Shown: piece after piece, positions 6,582 through 11,090 of the stretch
Position numbering within the stretch: position 1 is the first letter of the stretch
How the letters are laid out: each line of letters opens with the position of its first letter
Source: JAEWSN01 sp038249175
GTDB taxonomy: Bacteria; Bacillota; Clostridia; DSM-8532
NCBI GenBank assembly: GCA_038249175.1
Contig: JBBRWP010000093.1
Coordinates: 1-11,090, forward strand
Direction of reading: 5' to 3'
DNA length: 11,090 bases
Notes under the pieces: generated by a model
Told to the model about the DNA's origin: nothing
The model's database searches: none
What the model saw: the letters and a program-made list of their open reading frames with translations, nothing else
Program-made: the position numbers and the translations under genes

Positions 6582-6590
6582 ATTATACCA
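6582..6590 (-). promoter_or_regulatory. Extended -10 promoter for the transposase remnant
   Basis: The minus strand reads TGGTATAAT here: a consensus -10 with an upstream TG motif, 45 bp before the transposase ATG. The -35 region at the usual spacing (6605-6610) is only AT-rich. Confidence 0.5.
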
Positions 6591-6736
6591 TAAATTGAGG
6601 AATTTTTATATATTTTTTTACATAAATGTATTAATTTTCAATGTTCGATACACATTTTCAGGTGGGAAAGTTGAGACACTTATTATAAGTATAAAATAAA
6701 TACAAACTCAATATAAATTAAAATTTGTTCAGTGTC

Positions 6737-6755
6737 AAGTTTGATTTCACTGCAA
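6737..6755 (+). repeat. Partial element end matching copy C
   Basis: aagtttgatttcactgcaa (19 bp) is identical to the reverse complement of 9097-9115, the outer end of copy C plus four flanking bases. What follows (tgtaggtgaagcac) weakly resembles the spacer/inner-arm boundary of copy C, so most of the element is missing. No partner end was found nearby. Confidence 0.6.
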
Positions 6756-6796
6756 TGTAGGTGAAGCACTAATATCGGGTTTTCGGCTTATCAAGG

Positions 6797-6868
6797 GAAT
6801 TCGTGAGAACTCATCCGGTTCAACCGGCAAAACGCACCGGGCTTCCCCTTGTGAGTGCTCATTAATTC
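6797..6868. repeat. Imperfect 17-bp inverted repeat with nested hairpin
   Basis: Arms 6797-6813 and 6852-6868 pair over 17 bp with two mismatches and one wobble. Inside, ccggt (6815-6819) pairs with accgg (6823-6827). It lies in the gene-free 6565-7370 stretch and is not alignable by eye with the 138-bp family. Confidence 0.5.
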
Positions 6869-6906
6869 TGTTGAACAACCATATTGTAAGTCATTGCGGG
6901 AAAAAC

Positions 6907-6954
6907 ATCCACGACAAATAGGCCTTTCCGGCCTTTTTGGTTCATCTTGTGGAT
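6907..6954. repeat. Nested hairpin atccac...gtggat
   Basis: The outer pairs atccac (6907-6912) and gtggat (6949-6954) enclose an inner hairpin aggcc-tttcc-ggcct (6920-6934), which is followed by five Ts. The inner part could act as a weak plus-strand terminator. No gene upstream on the plus strand would need it. Confidence 0.35.
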
Positions 6955-7022
6955 ATTTAATGTTGATAATCCCGGTACAACTTTTGTGTGCCATATACAA
7001 ACAGATGACTTTTGATATAATG

Positions 7023-7175
7023 ATGATTGATTCTAGTGCAAGAACACCGATTTCGACTCCGACGGAGGCAAAATCGATTGAAAATGGCCTATTTCAGGCC
7101 GAAATGCGCTATGTGCGGCGCACTTTTGGCATCAAATCGGATCATTTTCGGGTTGCTACGGTAGAATCATGATTG
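7023..7175 (+). mobile_element. Full-length 138-bp palindromic element (copy D)
   Basis: The body is 7030-7167, same orientation as copy A. The left end attctagtgcaagaac and right end ggttgctacggtagaat pair imperfectly. The inner hairpin pairs 7080-7109 with 7118-7149 around an 8-nt loop and has a bulge at the same relative place as in copies A and C. The left spacer (about 7049-7079) here forms its own hairpin, with ctcc-gac-ggag at its tip inside cgattt/aaatcg. The inner left arm shares cctatttcaggc with copy A. A 7-bp direct repeat atgattg flanks the element (7023-7029, 7169-7175), but the right copy is offset by one base, so the target duplication is only suggestive. An ORF reading through it is a chance frame. 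Confidence 0.7.
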
Positions 7176-7185
7176 CTATTTATAA

Positions 7186-7287
7186 ATTTATAAAGCAACG
7201 GTTCATGAACTCAAAATATTATGTCCGCTAACGAAGGAACAACGTGAACTGTTTCGGCAACTCGAGATTGATGAACCTGCAGGTTAA
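7186..7287 (+). pseudogene. Possible C-terminal gene remnant, unrecognised
   Basis: After a stop codon, the frame reads IYKATVHELKILCPLTKEQR then ELFRQLEIDEPAG and a TAA at 7285-7287. There is no start codon or ribosome binding site. The pattern LTKEQRELFRQL is protein-like and loosely recalls the C-terminal helix of DnaJ-type proteins, but that is weak. It sits between repeat copy D and the MFS gene, consistent with the tail of a gene cut away by rearrangement. Confidence 0.25.
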
Positions 7288-7370
7288 AAATCTGAAGGAA
7301 TTAAGGAATTATGACTGGAATGTATGGGCACGAAAAATAAGTCCGCAGTCCTTTTGAAAGGTGGAAATTC

Positions 7371-8738
7371 ATGTCACGACCCTTCTTCAAGTCTCCCTTC
7401 ACAGCCTTGTATCAGGAGGCGGGAATTCTACCGGAAATTCGACGCAGCATTGGCTTCATGATTCTTGCCAACCTGTTCGGAACCTTCTTTGGAACCATAG
7501 CAGGGGGATCCGCACTGACAGGTCTTGCCGGCGCTCTGGGTGCCAATGACTTTCTTTTCGGTGTACTTACCGCCATTCCTTTGTTCGGTACTTTGCTCCA
7601 GATTCCAGCAGCCCTTCTGGTCAGCCGAACGAAGAAGCGAAAAGCTTATATGCTCACATTCGGAATTGTCTCACGGGCACTTTGGCTTTTTGTGGGCCTC
7701 ATTCCCTTCTTCATCCCTGTACAGCCCGGTTGGCTTCGCATATGGACCCTCATCTTCCTGATCGGAATTTCCTCCCTGAGCGGATCGTTCATCAATGTCT
7801 GTTTTATCCCGTGGATGGCGGATATCATCCCTATTGACATCAGAGGGCGCTGGCTGTCACTGCGCGACAAGGTTCTCAACATTCTCTCGGTTGCGTTCGG
7901 CCTTCTTGTCGCCAGATTGCTTGACGTTATGCCAGGCTTCACCGGGTACGCTGTCGTGTTTATCATGGGCGGCGCCTTTGGCGTTTTTGACATGCTCTGT
8001 TTTATTGGCGTGAAAGATGTCACGATGCACACGGGACCCAGTGTGAAGATCCGTTTGGTATTTCGTGGTATGTTTGAAAATCGGCCCTTCTTCCGTTTCC
8101 TTCTGTTTTGGACAGTTTGGTCATTTACCGCGAACATTGCCGGTCCCTATTTCATTCGCTATGCACTGGGTCCGCTGAAGCTCTCCTTCCTCATGGTCAC
8201 ACTGGGCAGTCAGGTCACCGGCGCAGTCTTCGCAGTCATGGTTCTTTCCCATTGGGGCCGGCTGATGGATCGATATGGAAACAAGCCTGTTCTATGGATT
8301 TCCTGCCTTGTCGCAGCCATCAACCCTGTCGTATGGCTCTTCTCCACCGCAGGCAGTCCGTTGTCGCTGTTTATCTTCAATGCGGTCGGTGGACTTGTGT
8401 GGGGCGCCTCCGGGCTTGCAGTCATGAATATCCTGCTTCGGATTTCTCCCACAGCGCAACGACCTTCGTATGTGGCTGTTTTCACCGCGATCACCTCGAT
8501 TGCCGGTGCCTTTCTGGGAGTTCTGACCGGCGGCGCGCTGCTGCAAGGAATTCAGGACACGGTGGCTGCCAGGGACATTACCGTCTTCGGGATCGTCCCG
8601 AATCATTATTTGATTGTCTTTATGATTTCAGCCGTGCTCCGTCTCGCCACGATATTTCTGTTTCTGCCGAAGTTGGAGAATGAAAAGCCGTTCACCACAA
8701 TGGAGATGCTCCGCGACATCCGGAAACGGATGCGATGA
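7371..8738 (+). CDS. Major facilitator superfamily (MFS) transporter
   Basis: A 455-residue, strongly hydrophobic membrane protein with about 12 predicted helices in two halves joined by a cytoplasmic loop near residues 215-240 (KDVTMHTGPSVKIRL). The first half has the MFS-like loop LLVSRTKKRKAYML between helices 2 and 3. The corresponding site in the second half reads HWGRLMDRYGNKPVLW, close to the family's G-x-x-x-D-R-x-G-R/N-K motif. Another conserved cytoplasmic site is PIDIRGRWLSLRDK. The start is ATG 7371 with AAAGGTGG ending six bases upstream. It stands alone: repeats flank both sides and no regulator or pathway gene is adjacent, so the substrate cannot be inferred. It appears noticeably more GC-rich than the AT-rich DNA to its left. 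Efflux or uptake are both possible. Confidence 0.9.
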   Translation: MSRPFFKSPFTALYQEAGILPEIRRSIGFMILANLFGTFFGTIAGGSALTGLAGALGANDFLFGVLTAIPLFGTLLQIPAALLVSRTKKRKAYMLTFGIVSRALWLFVGLIPFFIPVQPGWLRIWTLIFLIGISSLSGSFINVCFIPWMADIIPIDIRGRWLSLRDKVLNILSVAFGLLVARLLDVMPGFTGYAVVFIMGGAFGVFDMLCFIGVKDVTMHTGPSVKIRLVFRGMFENRPFFRFLLFWTVWSFTANIAGPYFIRYALGPLKLSFLMVTLGSQVTGAVFAVMVLSHWGRLMDRYGNKPVLWISCLVAAINPVVWLFSTAGSPLSLFIFNAVGGLVWGASGLAVMNILLRISPTAQRPSYVAVFTAITSIAGAFLGVLTGGALLQGIQDTVAARDITVFGIVPNHYLIVFMISAVLRLATIFLFLPKLENEKPFTTMEMLRDIRKRMR

Positions 8739-8967
8739 ATGCGGGACAGCAGAATACGGAATTCGGCTGCCTAAATCGAAAGTGGAGGTATCCATCCTTT
8801 CCCTCACTCGCCAGGTGAATGTGTACTTTCTCCTCCCTCAACCAAATATTCTCCAAATCATTTTAAATTCCTTGCGCCATATGTCGTTTGTGTAGTATTG
8901 GAACGAAACCCGTCCTTAAGGATGTTATAATCGAACTAGTTATTCCAATCCTGCCCAAAAGGGAACC
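8739..8967. other. Intergenic stretch without a recognisable gene
   Basis: No ORF here has protein-like composition or a ribosome binding site. A perfect 10-bp palindrome (tccttaagga, about 8913-8922) is followed by ttataat, which could be a -10 box, but no spaced -35 hexamer was found. No clear terminator follows the MFS stop codon. Confidence 0.4.
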
Positions 8968-9111
8968 TTGATTTCACTGCAACAACTCGAAAACAATCCC
9001 ATTTCAGCCATAAAATATGGCTCACATCCCATTTTTATGGTTGAAAAGGGTTGTTTTCACCACATTTATTTATGTTTTTTATTCAATAAAGAGTTGTTGC
9101 AGTGAAATCAA
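8968..9111 (-). mobile_element. Full-length palindromic element (copy C), reverse orientation
   Basis: Perfect 21-bp terminal inverted repeats span 8968-8988 and 9091-9111 (core atttcactgcaacaactc and its complement). Trimmed to the same boundary as copy A, the body is 8971-9108, 138 bp. Inner arms 8989-9015 and 9032-9058 pair with two mismatches and one bulged t. The 32-nt spacer (9059-9090) lies on the right, so the element is inverted relative to copies A and D. Aligned in the same sense, copies A and C share gtgaaaacaacc, cataaaa, tgaaat and gattgttttcg at matching positions. The outer-arm bases differ yet pair perfectly within each copy. No target duplication was found. It carries no protein-coding gene. 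Confidence 0.8.
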
Positions 9112-9118
9112 ACTTAGG

Positions 9119-9463
9119 TTAGGATATCTTATTCTGCCCACCTTCAGGGAATACCAGGAGATTCAGTCCTGCCGTTTTCTTAACATTAACGTTGCGGTAC
9201 CAATGAGTCAGCAGCAGCTCTAAACATTGAACGAAATAAATTATATTCCAAAATTGTATGCAGATACTTTAAAGAACACTACAAATAAATCATTATAGCC
9301 CCCATTACATATTGCACGGAAATTTTATTCGTGCAATGTGTGATATAAGTTTAAAGTTAACAATTAAAAATAGTATTGGTTTTTCATTCCACCGCGCCTC
9401 AAATCCTGTTCTCAACTCGCTAAACACCCGTTGGAATTGATTAGTCATTCCAGTTCTAAGAAC
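9119..9463. other. Gene-free stretch with one hairpin (9307-9341)
   Basis: No supported gene. The one structure seen is a 12-bp stem (9307-9318 with 9330-9341, one wobble, 11-nt AT loop) whose core is ttgcacg/cgtgcaa. Minus-strand frames here lack start signals and overlap the kinase 3' end only as out-of-frame readings. Confidence 0.4.
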
Positions 9464-9507
9464 AAGGACTTCACGTTGTCTCATTACATCGAGTTCATGA
9501 AGTCCTT
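9464..9507 (-). terminator. Probable terminator of the histidine kinase gene
   Basis: aaggacttca (9464-9473) pairs perfectly with tgaagtcctt (9498-9507), giving a 10-bp stem with a 24-nt loop. It begins three bases after the kinase stop codon on the minus strand, and the minus strand continues into a moderately T-rich ttgttctt. On the plus strand it is followed by a T6 run, so it may work better in that direction; the two readings make it plausibly bidirectional. Confidence 0.55.
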
Positions 9508-9509
9508 TT

Positions 9510-10190
9510 TTAATCAGAATGATCGCTTTTAAAGAACAGCTTGACGGTGGTGCCTCTTCCTTCTTCACTGTCGATTTCAATTCTTCCATGGTTCAGTCCG
9601 ACAAATTCCTTGACAATGTTGAAGCCTAGTCCTGTACCTCTTTCATTGGCAGTACCGGGGGTGGATTCGTTGATGTTTGACATAACAAGTTTTTTAGCCT
9701 GATCAGGTGTCATACCTAGCCCCTGGTCTTCTATATGAATGGAAATTTCCTTTTGAAGGTCAAAGATTCTGATAGAAATGGTATCTCCGGAATGAGAATA
9801 CTTAATGGCATTTGATAATAGGTTGCGAATGATTGCGTCTAGGCTGTTGGCATCAGCTTGCATGGTCAGTTGAGGGTCTCCGAATATGTTAAGATGAAGT
9901 GATTTTTTATCCAGGATTACTTTTAGACCGGTTACAACAGTGTTGATGGCTGTGATCGGTCTGATGTTCTCCATCTTTATTTTTATGTTGTCCATATTGA
10001 CTGAAGCCCATTCAAGCAGGTTGCTCATTAGATTGTAGGTTTCTTTGGTGGATTCATTCAAAGCAATATAGAGTTCATTTTGTTCCGCAGGTTCGAAAGC
10101 ATCAGGATCTTTAGACAACAGTTCCAGCACGCCAAGAAGACTGTTAAAAGGGGTTTTTAGGTCATGACCGATGATAGAAAAAAGCTTCAT
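9510..10190 (-). CDS. Histidine kinase catalytic half (HisKA + HATPase) of a frameshifted gene
   Basis: The ORF begins MKLFSIIGHDLKTPF, with the phospho-accepting His at residue 9. It carries a complete ATP-binding domain: N-box IIRNLLSNAIKYS (about 120-132), G1 DQGLGM (155-160) and G2 GTGLGF (185-190). It ends at 226 residues with no receiver domain, so it would phosphorylate a separate response regulator, none of which is in the window. The ATG overlaps the stop of the upstream MASE3 ORF as ATGA. However, in-frame sequence upstream (EQLAQANETK) continues the dimerisation helix back to a six-A run where the frame is lost, so the true N-terminus lies in the MASE3 ORF. No ribosome binding site precedes the internal ATG. 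As a free-standing protein it would lack most of the dimerisation helix. Together the two ORFs would make a roughly 500-residue membrane kinase. Confidence 0.85.
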   Translation of the reverse strand: MKLFSIIGHDLKTPFNSLLGVLELLSKDPDAFEPAEQNELYIALNESTKETYNLMSNLLEWASVNMDNIKIKMENIRPITAINTVVTGLKVILDKKSLHLNIFGDPQLTMQADANSLDAIIRNLLSNAIKYSHSGDTISIRIFDLQKEISIHIEDQGLGMTPDQAKKLVMSNINESTPGTANERGTGLGFNIVKEFVGLNHGRIEIDSEEGRGTTVKLFFKSDHSD

Positions 10191-11005
10191 CTTTGTTTCA
10201 TTGGCTTGCGCAAGTTGCTCCCTCTTTTTTCAAGGTTGCGGAAAATAATGTCGTAGGGCTCCTTGATGCTCTTTTCCACAATCGATTTATAGATCAAATA
10301 GAAGGAAATAATTTTGAAGTAGTGACCCATGATATTAGAGATCCCGTAATTGCTGATATAAAAGGTGAAAAACAGCTCTGAGAGGATAGTCATGACCACC
10401 GACAGACTGATAAGCCGCAGCAGTTGCGGGCCAAAGTGTTCCTGAAAATTTTTAAGGCCCACTAGCACTAGCACCAGAATGCCCATGATGATGTATTCAC
10501 TGATAATTTTAAAGGGGGTTTGACCAATACCTCCCACGAAAGCAATCGGAAATATTTTCCACACGAAAATTGAAAAAATGCCGATGGCGGAAATAATCGT
10601 GTAGACAACCAACACCAGATAATCGTTGCAGCTCTTTTGTTTATAAAGAAAATAAAGACCAACCAGCAAGGTCAAACTTTCCATGTAGCGGGCAAGTACC
10701 CACAACTGGTTGGCATAGTAATCGTAGCCGGCAAACACATTCATGCCTACATAGCCCAGTATATGGAGAAAATCAATGTTAGCCACAAACAAATAACCCA
10801 GCCCTATAAAACGCAGGTATGGGTTGTCGATGTATTGGCGGGAGTTCCAAGTGAGCACAAACATAAGTGCCGCGATGACGATACTAAAGCCTTCAGCATA
10901 GGCATGGAATAGCAGGTAATTGCTTGTCATCAGGTACAAAATCACCAGTAAAGCGACATACATAAAAGTAGAGAGTAGCTTCTTGTTGTTTTTCACCCAG
11001 ACCAT
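10187..11005 (-). CDS. MASE3 membrane sensor half of the frameshifted histidine kinase
   Basis: The start ATG 11005-11003 has AGGAGG five bases upstream (11016-11011), an ideal site. The protein has about seven or eight membrane helices and matches the MASE3 integral-membrane sensor domain: HAYAEGFSIVIAALMFVLTW near residue 34, then the YLRFIGLGYLFVANIDFLHI segment and GYVGM. The last in-frame residues (IIFRNLEKR) lead into the dimerisation helix of a kinase. The sequence then shifts frame at a run of six As (10225-10230 as Ts on the plus strand) and ends GSNLRKPMKQR. Restoring one A would read NLEKKREQLAQANETKMKLF straight into the kinase ORF. The ligand of MASE3 is not established. Function as written would need frameshifting, slippage or reinitiation, or the base loss may be a sequencing artefact. 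Confidence 0.85.
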   Translation of the reverse strand: MVWVKNNKKLLSTFMYVALLVILYLMTSNYLLFHAYAEGFSIVIAALMFVLTWNSRQYIDNPYLRFIGLGYLFVANIDFLHILGYVGMNVFAGYDYYANQLWVLARYMESLTLLVGLYFLYKQKSCNDYLVLVVYTIISAIGIFSIFVWKIFPIAFVGGIGQTPFKIISEYIIMGILVLVLVGLKNFQEHFGPQLLRLISLSVVMTILSELFFTFYISNYGISNIMGHYFKIISFYLIYKSIVEKSIKEPYDIIFRNLEKRGSNLRKPMKQR

Positions 11006-11090
11006 GTTTTCCTCCTATTAGCTCACATTATTAGATCGTTTTTCTATATTGGGGTAATACCAGCCTACCGAGTGTCAAGACAGGCGGATG

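Noticed and set aside
6783..7170. c-di-GMP riboswitch (considered because c-di-GMP genes are nearby)
   Set aside because: The conserved GEMM-I core sequences were not found, and the downstream gene is an MFS transporter preceded by a gene remnant.
6855..7172. 105-residue plus-strand ORF across repeat copy D
   Set aside because: It spans several palindromes and the whole non-coding element, has no ribosome binding site, and the other element copies keep no matching frame.
7646..8137. 163-residue minus-strand ORF inside the MFS gene
   Set aside because: It is antisense to a clear membrane-protein gene and rich in R, K, P and T as expected for the shadow of hydrophobic codons; no start signal.
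1190..9108. CRISPR array or IscB-associated omegaRNA (HEARO) as explanation of the repeats
   Set aside because: The copies are kilobases apart, about 140 bp long and palindromic, with no regular spacers; no IscB, TnpB or Cas protein is encoded in the window.
9305..9589. 94-residue minus-strand ORF beyond the kinase 3' end
   Set aside because: It overlaps the kinase C-terminus in another frame, reads through the terminator hairpin and lacks a ribosome binding site.
11006..11090. Promoter for the MASE3 kinase (TTGACA at 11078-11073 on the minus strand)
   Set aside because: A perfect -35 hexamer is present, but candidate -10 boxes lie at wrong spacings (13 bp, or well over 20), so it was not listed.

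Overview
The window looks like a chromosomal segment of an anaerobic, low-to-medium-GC Gram-positive bacterium (Bacillota, probably Clostridia). The reasons are strong AGGAGG-type ribosome binding sites, the signalling domains present (CHASE4, GGDEF-EAL, MASE3, a Cache-like chemoreceptor), a URO-D/methyltransferase-type fragment and IS4-type transposon debris. This assignment is inferred from gene content; no marker gene is present.

Layout, left to right. A minus-strand gene starts at 62 and runs off the left edge; its first 20 residues resemble MutS2. Next come a short repeat (76-168), an orphan minus-strand terminator (228-254), a small IS-associated ORF (345-755), a hairpin-rich gene desert and a complete palindromic element (1190-1328) with a 9-bp target duplication. 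A plus-strand signalling block follows: a CHASE4 sensor ORF (1454-2326), a GGDEF-EAL ORF (2344-3657) that appears to be the other half of the same broken gene, and an intact methyl-accepting chemotaxis protein (3787-5547). Tail to tail with the chemoreceptor lies a URO-D-family fragment lacking both ends, then the first 121 codons of an IS4-type transposase. An 18-bp repeat end sits at the join between those two fragments. About 0.8 kb of palindromic, gene-free DNA follows (6565-7370), holding a second full-length repeat (7030-7167). Then come an intact MFS transporter (7371-8738) and a third full-length repeat in opposite orientation (8968-9111). Last, on the minus strand, is a MASE3 histidine kinase split into two ORFs by an apparent one-base loss in a homopolymer (9510-11005).

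The genes do not form one pathway. The theme is membrane sensing (c-di-GMP turnover, chemotaxis, two-component signalling) in a segment eroded by insertion, deletion and frameshift.

The most notable signal is a family of 138-139 bp structured repeats. Three full copies share one unusual nested, asymmetric palindromic architecture. Their paired arms differ in sequence but stay complementary, and at least three further partial copies are present. The simplest reading is a non-autonomous mobile element (MITE-like), possibly mobilised by an IS4-family transposase. A structured RNA is the alternative.
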